Source: Flavobacteriales bacterium
Lineage (GTDB): Bacteria; Bacteroidota; Bacteroidia; Flavobacteriales_D; Parvicellaceae
Direction of reading: 5' to 3'
DNA length: 64,000 nucleotides
NCBI GenBank assembly: GCA_025210295.1
Contig: JAOASC010000020.1
Coordinates: 1-64,000, forward strand
The notes under the pieces: generated by a model
What the model was told of the DNA's origin: nothing
Seen by the model: the letters and a program-made list of their open reading frames with translations, nothing else
The model's database searches: none
Program-made: the position numbers and the translations under genes
In this document: positions 45,284 to 53,723 of the stretch, piece by piece
Position numbering within the stretch: position 1 is the first letter of the stretch
How the letters are laid out: each line of letters starts with the position of its first letter

Positions 45284-47767
45284 TTATTCCTTAATCAATT
45301 TATATTGCTGTGTTTTTCCAGCGGCATTTAGTTCTAGAATATAACATCCTGGAGCACTATTTAGTTCCAACTGATGAAGTGGAGTCGTAATATTTGTTGC
45401 TTGATAAACAATTTCTCCAGTTAAAGTATAAAGCGTAACCGAAACAGCTGCTAAATTTCCAAAAGAAAGCATTACATTTCCTTTTGTAGGGTTAGGATAA
45501 ATAGTAACCTGATCAGTAAATACCATATCCTCTACTCCTACTGAAGTGACTGTTATACAAGAAGAAGTATCTACACAACCATTCATTGATATAATTACAG
45601 CGTAATTCCCATTTTCAGTTGCTGTATAATCAGCATTAGTTGCCCCTACAAGTTCACTGTTACCATTATCACAATCAACCCATTGATACGTAGCTCCTTG
45701 TTGATTGGCACTCAAAGTACTTCCAACTGTGTTAGTAGATACATCAATTGTATTTACAACTATGGCTATCTGAGCTGTATGAACACAATTACCATCTGTC
45801 CCCGTAACAGTATAGGTCGTTGTAGATGGGCTAAATGCTACTCCATCAATTACACCATTATCCCAAATATAATTTGTTGCTGTACCAGTTCCAAAAAGTG
45901 TAATCTCCTCATTTTCGCAAACACTAGTATTAGAAGCATTAGCGTTTACAGTTGGTAAAGGGTTTACAGTAATTGTTACCTGAGCATCAGCTGAACAAAA
46001 CATATTTGTTCCACTAACGGTATAAGTTGTTGAGGAATTCGGTACAACAGCCACTCCATCTACTACTCCATTATCCCAACTGTATGAAGTAGCATCACCT
46101 GAAGCCGTTAAAACTACACTATCTCCTGCACACAATACAGCGTTAGAAGCATTAGCATTAACTACAGGTAAGGAGTTGACCGTTATAATAAGCTCATCAG
46201 TTGCTGAACAAAAAGAATTGGTTCCTGTAACGGTGTAAGTTGTTGTTGATGTTGGACCAAAAGCAGTCCCGTCTACTACTCCATTGTTCCAGATATAATT
46301 CGTAGCATCTCCAGTTCCAAAGAGCGTTACTTGATCTCCCTGACAAATCGAACTGTTAGAAGCATTCGCATTAACAATTGGCAACTCATTAACCGTAACC
46401 GTAACATCATCAGTCGCAGAACAAAATGCATTTGAACCAGTAACACTATAGGTTGTTGTGGCATTGATTCCAAAAGCTAAACCATCAGTCACCCCATTAC
46501 TCCAAGTATAAGTTATGGCATTACCTGTTGCTGTTAGTACAATACTATCTCCTGCGCAGACTGTTGCAGCTGATGAATTTGCTGTTACATTAGGTCGTGT
46601 GTTTACTGTAATCTGAACTTGATCAGTTGCTGTACATCCGTTGGTTGTTCCTGTTACCGTATAGGTTGTTGTGCCATTTGGAGCGAATAAAGTATTATGT
46701 ATCCCTCCATTATCCCAAGTATAGGTTGTGGCTCCAGTTGCATTTAATAAAATAGAATCTCCTGAACATATCACATTATCTGAAACAGATGCAGTTACTG
46801 TAAATGCAGGAGTAACATTAATTGCCACAGCTGCACAGTTTCCATTATTAGCACAACCACCCGCTCCTCTTGCGTAGTATGTCGTATTCGTTGTTGGTGT
46901 TACGTAAATGGAATCTCCTGTTCCCAATAACGTTCCTCCACAAGAGGCTGAATACCATTCCCAAGCTTCATTATCATTCAATGTTCCTCCTGTAATCGAT
47001 AACTTGGTACTATCTCCTTCACATAAACTTGTTGCCATTGCTGAAATTGTAGGAACTGTAGCAGAAGTTCCTAACGAAGCGCTAATTGTCGTTGCTCCAT
47101 CATGTCCCAATAAATCATAGTTGTTAGTTGTAGCATCTAAAAAGTTTATTTGACCTGCTGCTTCATTAAAATGATAAAGCGCTTTTGTATTCGCATCTAC
47201 CGAAAATTCAGTTGTTGGAGGTGTAAAATTTGTACTATAACGAACGACATCAGAAATACGCATTTCATCAATGTTAACTTTTAAATATCCTGATGTTGTG
47301 TAATCCATTCTTCCAATAAAAAACCTGCTCGATGGATTGTATCCTGTTACAGGTGAGGTATCCACTAAAACTCCATTGATATATAAACTCAAAGTAGCTG
47401 CAGTACTATTATTGACTACTGCCACATGTCTCCAGGCTGTAGTTGGAGTAGAACTATATGAAACACTTCCTCCAGTTGGATGTCCGCCTCTGACTTGTGC
47501 AGATAAACCTCCACCATTGTGGCTGTAGTTCATTTCAAATCCCGATCCAGCTGTTGAGCCTCCAGCATCAATTAGTTTATATCCCATTTGTTCACACGAA
47601 TAAACCCAAAACTCTACTGTAAAATCGCCACTTGGCATATTGCTTCCTGTAAAGTCATCTTGAACATAGTCGTCTAAACCATCTAGATTTAAATAGTTAT
47701 TAAAAGGCTGAGAAAAGGCGAAAATTCCCCAACTCAATGTCATTAAAGTTGTAATTATTTTTTTCAT
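45284..47767 (-). CDS. T9SS-exported LamG and Ig-like repeat surface protein
   Basis: 827 residues. Signal peptide (MKKIITTLMTLSWGIFAFSQ), LamG/concanavalin-like domain (about 22-205: LDGLDDYVQDDFTGSNMPSG, FTVEFWVYSCEQMGY, RHVAVVNN, KALYHFNEAAG), an Ig-like domain, then five nearly regular repeats of about 71 residues with C-x-G-D-S...Y-x-W-x-N-G-V...TTTYTVTGTN. The C-terminus is a type A T9SS sorting domain (VTIYPNPTKGNVMLSF ... GCYILELNAAGKTQQYKLIK). Exported to the cell surface or medium; a carbohydrate- or surface-binding role is inferred from LamG. It lies 11 bases after a tiny LuxR-type HTH gene that may control it. Confidence 0.92.
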   Translation of the reverse strand: MKKIITTLMTLSWGIFAFSQPFNNYLNLDGLDDYVQDDFTGSNMPSGDFTVEFWVYSCEQMGYKLIDAGGSTAGSGFEMNYSHNGGGLSAQVRGGHPTGGSVSYSSTPTTAWRHVAVVNNSTAATLSLYINGVLVDTSPVTGYNPSSRFFIGRMDYTTSGYLKVNIDEMRISDVVRYSTNFTPPTTEFSVDANTKALYHFNEAAGQINFLDATTNNYDLLGHDGATTISASLGTSATVPTISAMATSLCEGDSTKLSITGGTLNDNEAWEWYSASCGGTLLGTGDSIYVTPTTNTTYYARGAGGCANNGNCAAVAINVTPAFTVTASVSDNVICSGDSILLNATGATTYTWDNGGIHNTLFAPNGTTTYTVTGTTNGCTATDQVQITVNTRPNVTANSSAATVCAGDSIVLTATGNAITYTWSNGVTDGLAFGINATTTYSVTGSNAFCSATDDVTVTVNELPIVNANASNSSICQGDQVTLFGTGDATNYIWNNGVVDGTAFGPTSTTTYTVTGTNSFCSATDELIITVNSLPVVNANASNAVLCAGDSVVLTASGDATSYSWDNGVVDGVAVVPNSSTTYTVSGTNMFCSADAQVTITVNPLPTVNANASNTSVCENEEITLFGTGTATNYIWDNGVIDGVAFSPSTTTYTVTGTDGNCVHTAQIAIVVNTIDVSTNTVGSTLSANQQGATYQWVDCDNGNSELVGATNADYTATENGNYAVIISMNGCVDTSSCITVTSVGVEDMVFTDQVTIYPNPTKGNVMLSFGNLAAVSVTLYTLTGEIVYQATNITTPLHQLELNSAPGCYILELNAAGKTQQYKLIKE
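45760..46800 (-). repeat. Five tandem Ig-like coding repeats of about 213 bases
   Basis: Inside the LamG/T9SS gene, the segment encoding C-x-G-D-S to the lP-x-V-x-A-N-A-S linker is repeated five times with a period near 213 bases. Neighbouring units are similar at the DNA level as well (repeated gtaac/gtatag/tgttgttg blocks), so unit number may vary by recombination. Boundaries are approximate. Confidence 0.75.
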
Positions 47768-47778
47768 AGGTTGTTGTT

Positions 47779-47967
47779 TTATTTATTCTGATTGGTTATT
47801 AATTGTATTCTATTTGAAGCTGATTTTTTAGCTAAAATTTTAGCAACATGTGTTTTAACTGTATTAATACTTATGAAAAGTTCATCTGCTATTTTTTGAT
47901 TAGACTTTCCCATAAGAATCAACTTATAAATTTCATGTTCCCTTTTGGTTAATTTAATTGTAGCCAT
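47779..47967 (-). CDS. Free-standing LuxR/GerE-type HTH protein (62 residues)
   Basis: The entire product is one LuxR-type DNA-binding domain: LTKREHEIYKLILMGKSNQK, IADELFISINTVKTHVAKIL, KKSASNRIQLI. No receiver or sensor part exists. ATG at 47965-47967. It precedes the LamG/T9SS gene by 11 bases and is thus probably co-transcribed with it. It is divergent from a TPR protein ending in a similar HTH. It could regulate the shared intergenic region, act alone as a dimer, or interfere with the full-length regulator by competing for sites or forming mixed dimers. Known analogues exist as GerE-like single-domain regulators. Confidence 0.8.
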   Translation of the reverse strand: MATIKLTKREHEIYKLILMGKSNQKIADELFISINTVKTHVAKILAKKSASNRIQLITNQNK

Positions 47968-48016
47968 ACGTATTGTTTTGATGACACAAAAATGGGTGAT
48001 TACAGCGCATTCAATG

Positions 48017-48060
48017 TCATCCTTTAGAATGATTTTTGTAATCCTTTAGGACTACAAAAA
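48017..48060. promoter_or_regulatory. Two operator-like dyads between divergent LuxR-HTH genes
   Basis: Dyad 2: TTTTTGTAATCCT (48033-48045), spacer TT, AGGACTACAAAAA (48048-48060), 12 of 13 bases symmetrical. Dyad 1: TCATCCT (48017-48023), spacer TT, AGAATGA (48026-48032), 6 of 7 symmetrical. Both share the core CCT-TT-AG and their centres are 22 bases apart, two helical turns. Location between two genes encoding LuxR-type HTHs makes them good candidates for the binding sites of one or both. Confidence 0.65.
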
Positions 48061-48187
48061 CAACTTAAAAACCTCAAAAACAACGACTTAATAAAACCAA
48101 AAATGATTTACTATTTTTTAGAATTTTATACTCTGTAGAAATGCACTATATTCGCCAAAATCAAATAAAGAACCACTCAATAACCTT

Positions 48188-49747
48188 ATGATTCAACTAT
48201 ACTTTATAAAAGTTATAGCAGTAATTGCATTGCTACTTTGTTATTTTCAACCTAAAGCACAGACTAATATTCAGGTGGATTCTATCATTGCATTGTATGA
48301 TACTATTCCAGATGATAATAAAAGAATTATAGCGATCTGTAGAAATGTACAAAGCATGGTTGGAGAAAACATGGAACTTAGTGTTTTAGTTACCAACAAA
48401 ACCATTGAAATAGCTAAAGAGAAAAAGGCGTTAGAAGGGCTAAAAATGAGTTATATGACATTAGGAGGTATCTCCTATTTTAAAGCAGATTATGATCGTG
48501 CCATTGAATATTTTTATAAGGCTATAGACAGTACTTCCAGCGATCAAAAACTAACGGCTAAAGATGCAAAGATATTAGGGAATATTGGGGTAATCTATAA
48601 AAAACAAGGAAACCTCCCAAAAGCTTTGAGTGTTCAAAAAAGAGCTTTAAAAGTTTTTGAAAACGAACAAGATTCTTTAAGAATCTCTATTTCACTTACA
48701 AATATTGGTGAAATTTACCGTGTTCAAAAGGATTATGAGCAAGCTTTAATTGCATATCAACAATCAGCTCTAATTAAACAAACTATAGGACATCAAGCTG
48801 GATTAGGTATAGTTTATAATAATATGGGGCTTTGTTACAGTGAACAAAAAGACTTTAAACAAGCTGAATATTATTTAAGCCAAGCTTACCTAATTGAAAA
48901 AAAGATTGGAAATAAAGTTAGAATTACTGAAACTCAACTCGACCTTGCTAATCATTATTTCCTCTCTAATCAACACCTCAAGTCTATTGGAATTGCTGAC
49001 ACTGCATTAATCGCATCCAAAGAGCTTGGATTAAAAAGAAACCTCTCTGATTTATACCATGTTCTCTCTCAAAATTATGAAGCCTTAAGCCAACACAAAG
49101 AAGCCCTTTATTATCATCAATTGTTTTTTGAACAACGAGAAGCCCTCTTAAATGAAGATATTAATGAGAAGATTGCGGAAATGGATGTTAAATATGAAAC
49201 TGCTCAACGTGAAAAAGAAATTGAACGGCAACATTTTGCATTAAAAACACAAGAGGCAGAATTGGAAAAAAATAAGCTACTTAGAAATACCTTTGCAATC
49301 GTTTTATTACTTTCATTAATCATTGTCTATTTTCTTTACAGAGCCAATCGTCAGAATAAACAAATTGCAAATTTGATGAAAGGACAGAATTTATTAATTG
49401 AAAAACGAAACGTAGCTTTAGAAACTATTAATAACAACACTAGTATAGAACTAGAAAAACTACAAATTGCGTTAGAAGACAAAGAAAAAATCCTAACCAA
49501 TATTTTTGAGACTAAGCAAGCGGTAGAGATGCCACCTGAGCTTTTAAAACTCTCCAAGAGAGAAATGGAGGTACTCTCCTATCTTGCTTTAGGATGGAGT
49601 GATCAAGAAATTTCTGATAAACTCTTTATCTCCAAATCCACAACCAAAACTCACCTGAGAAGAATTTACAGTAAACTGCTTGTAAAAAGCCGTACTGAAG
49701 CTGTAAACATTGCTCATAAATATGACTTAATTGGAAGTAGTGTATAA
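48188..49747 (+). CDS. TPR sensor protein with membrane segment and C-terminal LuxR-type HTH
   Basis: 519 residues. N-terminal signal or anchor segment (to about 25, ending PKAQ), about six TPR units (about 60-330, e.g. AKILGNIGVIYKKQGNLPKA, AGLGIVYNNMGLCYSEQKDF), a coiled-coil, one membrane helix (about 366-385, FAIVLLLSLIIVYFLYRA), a second coiled-coil and a cytoplasmic GerE HTH (about 452-515: LSKREMEVLSYLALGWSDQE, LFISKSTTKTHLRRIYSKLL). This is a Bacteroidota one-component regulator: periplasmic TPRs sense, the HTH binds DNA. Divergent from the mini-HTH/T9SS operon, which is the likely target. TATATTCG at 48147-48154 may be its -7 element. Confidence 0.9.
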   Translation: MIQLYFIKVIAVIALLLCYFQPKAQTNIQVDSIIALYDTIPDDNKRIIAICRNVQSMVGENMELSVLVTNKTIEIAKEKKALEGLKMSYMTLGGISYFKADYDRAIEYFYKAIDSTSSDQKLTAKDAKILGNIGVIYKKQGNLPKALSVQKRALKVFENEQDSLRISISLTNIGEIYRVQKDYEQALIAYQQSALIKQTIGHQAGLGIVYNNMGLCYSEQKDFKQAEYYLSQAYLIEKKIGNKVRITETQLDLANHYFLSNQHLKSIGIADTALIASKELGLKRNLSDLYHVLSQNYEALSQHKEALYYHQLFFEQREALLNEDINEKIAEMDVKYETAQREKEIERQHFALKTQEAELEKNKLLRNTFAIVLLLSLIIVYFLYRANRQNKQIANLMKGQNLLIEKRNVALETINNNTSIELEKLQIALEDKEKILTNIFETKQAVEMPPELLKLSKREMEVLSYLALGWSDQEISDKLFISKSTTKTHLRRIYSKLLVKSRTEAVNIAHKYDLIGSSV

Positions 49748-49762
49748 GTTAATAATTAAATC

Positions 49763-50170
49763 ATGAAAACAGTACTACTGCTGCTAGTATTATTCTATGT
49801 GCCTAGATTTTACAGTCAAAACCCTGAAAACAAAGTACAAACTAATCAGTCTATCTCTGCTTCTGAATACCAACAAGTTGACAGCTCTTTTTTAAATAAA
49901 CCTGTAAAAAACATACTAAAAAGGCTATATATTGATAAAGAAAATTTAATCACCATATATGAACCTCAACTTATATGTAGGGGATTTGAGCTTGAACTAA
50001 AAGATAGTAGTTCTATTTTTTTATTTATTGAACGAACTCCTTCTATTAAAAGCTCTAAATTATTAAAACAAAAAATAGTGGGCTATGGAGTTGCTCCAAT
50101 GAATAAACAACCTTTCTATATTGGCGAGGGAAAACCACTAATGTTTAACATTATAAATAAATATCATTAA
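49763..50170 (+). CDS. Small secreted protein of unknown function
   Basis: 135 residues with signal peptide MKTVLLLLVLFYVPRFYSQ. The mature chain is mixed alpha/beta (VDSSFLNKPVKNILKRLYID, GFELELKDSSSIFLFIERTP, QPFYIGEGKPLMFNI) without a family I recognise. It starts 15 bases after the TPR/HTH regulator stop and may share its transcript. No lipobox or T9SS tail. Confidence 0.6.
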   Translation: MKTVLLLLVLFYVPRFYSQNPENKVQTNQSISASEYQQVDSSFLNKPVKNILKRLYIDKENLITIYEPQLICRGFELELKDSSSIFLFIERTPSIKSSKLLKQKIVGYGVAPMNKQPFYIGEGKPLMFNIINKYH

Positions 50171-50191
50171 AAGTAAATGACTTCTTATTAC

Positions 50192-50199
50192 TATCTTTG
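50192..50199 (+). promoter_or_regulatory. -7 promoter element of the DEAD-box helicase gene
   Basis: TATCTTTG matches TAnnTTTG, 21 bases before the ATG at 50221. This also argues against the TTG at 50197 as start codon, which would lie inside the promoter. Confidence 0.6.
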
Positions 50200-50220
50200 C
50201 GTCAAAGTAGTATAATCATT

Positions 50221-51420
50221 ATGGGAAGTAAATCATCAAAGAGTAAACACAGAGGGGGAAAATCAGTAAAAAAGAAAAAGAACAATACTCATTATCATCC
50301 TAGAAAATCGTCTTTAAAACCTAATTTATTAGTTCAAAAAGCGACCATTAGCACTGATGACCTCTATCATTCTGACAGGACTTATCAAGACTTTCCTTTA
50401 GATGAAAGATTTAAAACCAACCTTCTTAAAAAAGGATATATTCGGCCTACTGAAATTCAAGACAAAACATTTGATGCTTTAATAGAAAAAAAAGATGTGG
50501 TAGGTGTTGCTCAAACTGGAACTGGAAAAACTGGTGCTTATTTAATTCCTATTATTGAACGTTCTCTTCGTTTAAAAAGAAAACCATTTGCTTTAATCGT
50601 CGTTCCTACAAGGGAATTGGCATTGCAAATTGATAATGAATTCAGAAGTATTACTAAAGGACTTAAGCTATACAGTTCTTGTTTTATTGGTGGTACCAAC
50701 ATTAACAAAGATATCCAAGCCTTAAGGAGACCTGCTCATGTCATGATTGGTACTCCTCGAAGAATTCTTGAATTAATTAAACATAGAGAACTAGACATTC
50801 GAGAGACCAATACATTGGTTTTAGATGAATTTGACAAAATGCTTTCTTTAGGCTTTTTAAAAGAAGTAGAACACATTACTGGAGCCATGCATCGCCGTCA
50901 ACATACCTTATTATTTTCGGCAACTGTAAATGCTAAAATTCAACCGCTAATTGATGAGATTTTGTACCAACCTTTGGTTGTTAAATTAAAGAAGCAAAAT
51001 GCAGCAATCAATCACATTGAACAAGATGTAATTGAGTTGACACCTGAACAAAACCAATTTGACATCTTAACACAGCTACTTGAAAAAGAACAAGGTCAAA
51101 AAGTTTTAATATTTGATGAAACTAAAGCTGGAGTGGAAGCTCTTGCTGAACAGCTAGTTAATAAAGCCTACAATGTTAGTTATTTACATGGAGATTTAGA
51201 TCAAAAAAACAGGACTACTCAGATCAAGAATTTTGCTCAAAACAACACCAATATACTGATTGCTACAGATATTGCAGCTAGAGGTATTGACATTTCAGAA
51301 ATTAGCTTAGTCATTAACTACCAAATCCCTCAAAATTTCGAACAATATACTCATAGAATTGGGCGTACGGGAAGAGCAGGTAAACAAGGAAAAGCTTATA
51401 CCTTTATCAAAAAAAAATGA
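50221..51420 (+). CDS. DEAD-box RNA helicase (with DEFDK box)
   Basis: 399 residues from ATG 50221. Basic N-terminal tail (KSSKSKHRGGKSVKKKK), Q motif (FKTNLLKKGYIRPTEIQ), Walker A AQTGTGKT, PTRELALQ, TPRR, motif II written LDEFDKM (DEFD instead of DEAD), SAT as LFSATV, and C-terminal motifs DIAARGID and HRIGRTGRAG. It unwinds or remodels RNA, probably ribosome or mRNA related. The DEFD variant keeps the Mg-binding Asp/Glu pair and final Asp, so activity is expected. Monocistronic with its own promoter; converges with a small secreted-protein gene. Confidence 0.93.
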   Translation: MGSKSSKSKHRGGKSVKKKKNNTHYHPRKSSLKPNLLVQKATISTDDLYHSDRTYQDFPLDERFKTNLLKKGYIRPTEIQDKTFDALIEKKDVVGVAQTGTGKTGAYLIPIIERSLRLKRKPFALIVVPTRELALQIDNEFRSITKGLKLYSSCFIGGTNINKDIQALRRPAHVMIGTPRRILELIKHRELDIRETNTLVLDEFDKMLSLGFLKEVEHITGAMHRRQHTLLFSATVNAKIQPLIDEILYQPLVVKLKKQNAAINHIEQDVIELTPEQNQFDILTQLLEKEQGQKVLIFDETKAGVEALAEQLVNKAYNVSYLHGDLDQKNRTTQIKNFAQNNTNILIATDIAARGIDISEISLVINYQIPQNFEQYTHRIGRTGRAGKQGKAYTFIKKK

Positions 51421-51434
51421 AACGGTATAACTAA

Positions 51435-51818
51435 CTAGTTACATTCATAGGTTGTTTCATATTGAAACTCTTCTCCATCGATGTATAAGCGGTTATTGTA
51501 AAAAACAACTTTATAATAAACGATATCTCCATCATTAAATTGAACGGTAACAGTTGCTTCAGCTGTAACTGGTTTATCTTCAACCATCCAAACACCCTCA
51601 AATTCGGACTTGGAATAATTATCGATAACAGATAGATAAAAATAACCATTGGCACAAAGATAAACTTGAGATGACGTTGAATAATCGCTACTTAGTGTAT
51701 TTTCACTTGAAATACGACTCAAATGCATATTAGACAATCCCTCTTTCCATTGAAGGTCTTGTCCATAAAACAATATTGTAGCTGAAATTAGGAATAGAAA
51801 AGTTAAATATTTTTTCAT
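51435..51818 (-). CDS. Small secreted protein of unknown function
   Basis: 127 residues, signal peptide MKKYLTFLFLISATILFYGQ. The mature part looks like a single beta domain (SSQVYLCANGYFYLSVIDNY, FEGVWMVEDKPVTAEATVTV, VYYKVVFYNNRLYIDGEEFQ) with two Cys (YLCANG and the terminal YECN) that could form a disulphide. Family not recognised; it has the look of a lipocalin-like or META-like envelope domain. It lies 33 bases upstream of the ABC/LolA-type operon's last gene on the same strand only in the downstream sense, so it is a separate unit. Confidence 0.6.
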   Translation of the reverse strand: MKKYLTFLFLISATILFYGQDLQWKEGLSNMHLSRISSENTLSSDYSTSSQVYLCANGYFYLSVIDNYSKSEFEGVWMVEDKPVTAEATVTVQFNDGDIVYYKVVFYNNRLYIDGEEFQYETTYECN

Positions 51819-51851
51819 TTTGATTTTTTTTACGAAAGTAAAAATAAGTTA

Positions 51852-53033
51852 TTAAAAGCTATATTGAAACCTTAAAAAAACAGCATTACTAGTATTTCTA
51901 AATTGGTTTTGCAACTCAGAGTATAAAATTTGCCCTACCAAATTAACATCCCAACTTTCATTTATAACATATGCTATTGATGGCATAGCAAACAATACGT
52001 TTATCCCTTGTAAATAGATGAACGATAAACTACCACTCAAAGCAGGATTAAATGCTCCACTTGTTTGAACAAAATAAGAGTATCTTGAAGGCATAATACT
52101 CTTTACAGACAACTCTTGAGTTGAAGAGAATAAACCTGTTGAATTGATTCCAGAAAGGCTATTAATTCCATTGGTATTGTATAACACACCAACATTAAAA
52201 TATAAAGAGTTCGCAAAAGCATAATCTAAACTTATTGCAGCATTCATAACTCCTGCTGAATCCAAAAAATTAACTTGCGGGTGAAAATATGTAGCCTCCC
52301 CTTTTAGTCCTATATTTTTTATATTTCCTGCCCATCCTCCACCTAAAGACCAATCTTTCTCGTAAATACCTCCTAACACTTGAAAATCATAGTTCTTTTT
52401 ATTGAATTTATATAACAAAGCTCCTACCCATTTATCTTGATCTCTACTAGGTTTAATTGCTAAATCAAAACTTGATAGGGCTGATTTATAGTATTGTATA
52501 CGTAGCGCATCTGCTCCAGGTCGTTCCGTATAATCAAAATCAGCAAAATTATACACGTTAAACAAATCGTTTGGATTCCATGCTAAATTCACCCCCCAGT
52601 TGATTCGTTGCCGCCCCAAATTAACATCCCACTTTCCTTTGCTGTATGCTAAATTTAAACGATCAATTGTTGAATGTAATATGAATGATTTCTCATTAAC
52701 TAATAACCAAGACAGATCCACTATTCCATGATCTTGTCCCAACAAGTCTCCATAAAAAGGCTGCTGTAATTTAATTAACTCACCATAAAAAGCTCGGTTA
52801 CGCATTTCTGCAATCAATGTCAATTCATCAGATATAAATGCCTTAATATTTAATCGATTATGAATTAAATGATCAGTATAAATAGTATCTAAATTTAAAA
52901 ATGTATTGGTTTGCATTTCCTTTACATAACCATCTAAACTGTAAAAGTCCTTTAATCGCTTAGTTGAATCTTTCTGCCCCCAAACAGAGAAAATCCCTAT
53001 AAAAAACAAGAAAAAAAATACCCCTAGCCGCAT
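51852..53033 (-). CDS. Outer-membrane barrel protein of the LolA/FtsX-type export operon
   Basis: 393 residues, signal peptide ending FSVWGQ. Barrel-like strands throughout, with the landmark GKWDVNLGRQRINWGVNLAW followed by NPNDLFN, closely resembling the G-R-Q-x-x-x-W-G pattern of DUF1302/AlgE-like barrels; the C-terminus is FLRFQYSF, with aromatic end. Start ATG directly abuts the stop of the ATPase gene (53034), so it is the last gene of the five-gene operon. In proteobacteria DUF1302 barrels accompany inner-membrane lipid exporters and a periplasmic carrier; a matching role as outer-membrane partner is inferred. Confidence 0.78.
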   Translation of the reverse strand: MRLGVFFFLFFIGIFSVWGQKDSTKRLKDFYSLDGYVKEMQTNTFLNLDTIYTDHLIHNRLNIKAFISDELTLIAEMRNRAFYGELIKLQQPFYGDLLGQDHGIVDLSWLLVNEKSFILHSTIDRLNLAYSKGKWDVNLGRQRINWGVNLAWNPNDLFNVYNFADFDYTERPGADALRIQYYKSALSSFDLAIKPSRDQDKWVGALLYKFNKKNYDFQVLGGIYEKDWSLGGGWAGNIKNIGLKGEATYFHPQVNFLDSAGVMNAAISLDYAFANSLYFNVGVLYNTNGINSLSGINSTGLFSSTQELSVKSIMPSRYSYFVQTSGAFNPALSGSLSFIYLQGINVLFAMPSIAYVINESWDVNLVGQILYSELQNQFRNTSNAVFLRFQYSF

Positions 53034-53720
53034 CTATTTTCGAATATCTGAAACAATTTTACCATCTTCAAGCGTTATCACTCTTTTAGCCCTATCAATA
53101 ACACGTTGATCATGGGTAGAAAAAATAAAAGTTACTCCCTCTTCTTCATTCAATTTAGCCATAATATCTAATAAATTTGTAGCACTTTTTGAATCTAAAT
53201 TTGCCGTTGGTTCATCTGCCAAAACAAAATCAGGCTTTGAAGCCAAAGCCCTTGCTACTGCGACACGTTGCTGCTGGCCACCAGACAGTTGAGTAGGCTT
53301 ATTATCCATCTTATCTCCTAGTCCTACTTGAGTTAATAATGAAGTTACTCGTTCTTCTCGTCTCTTCTTATCAACTCCCTGCATAAGCATAATAAACTCC
53401 GTATTTTCTTTAGCTGAAAGTACTGGAATAAGATTATAGCTTTGAAAAACAAAACCTATATGTTTCAAACGAAAATCAATTAATTCATTATCCGATTTTT
53501 TTGAGATTTCTGTACCATTAACAACAACACTTCCTTTTGAAGCTCTATCTAACCCTCCGATAATATTGAGCAATGTTGTCTTTCCTGAACCAGAAGGTCC
53601 TACAATGGCCGTAAATTCATTATCTTCTATCTGAAGATTTACACCATCTACAGCTCTTACATTCACTACACCTTTGTAGATTTTGTATAAATCTTTGGTT
53701 TCAATAACTAATTTGCTCAT
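53034..53720 (-). CDS. ABC transporter ATP-binding protein (LolD/MacB-type)
   Basis: 228 residues. Walker A GPSGSGKTT, Q-loop VFQSYNLIPVLSAKENTEFI typical of the LolD/MacB branch, signature LSGGQQQRVAVARALA, Walker B FVLADEPTANLDS, and H-loop STHD. Works with the two FtsX-type permeases encoded just upstream; ABC systems of this branch use ATP to drive envelope events (lipoprotein release, peptide or lipid extrusion) rather than classic import. Starts 3 bases after the permease stop. Confidence 0.93.
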   Translation of the reverse strand: MSKLVIETKDLYKIYKGVVNVRAVDGVNLQIEDNEFTAIVGPSGSGKTTLLNIIGGLDRASKGSVVVNGTEISKKSDNELIDFRLKHIGFVFQSYNLIPVLSAKENTEFIMLMQGVDKKRREERVTSLLTQVGLGDKMDNKPTQLSGGQQQRVAVARALASKPDFVLADEPTANLDSKSATNLLDIMAKLNEEEGVTFIFSTHDQRVIDRAKRVITLEDGKIVSDIRK

Positions 53721-53723
53721 AAC

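Noticed and set aside
51431..51655. Minus-strand ORF of 74 codons
   Set aside because: Out of frame inside the gene at 51435-51818, which has a clear signal peptide.
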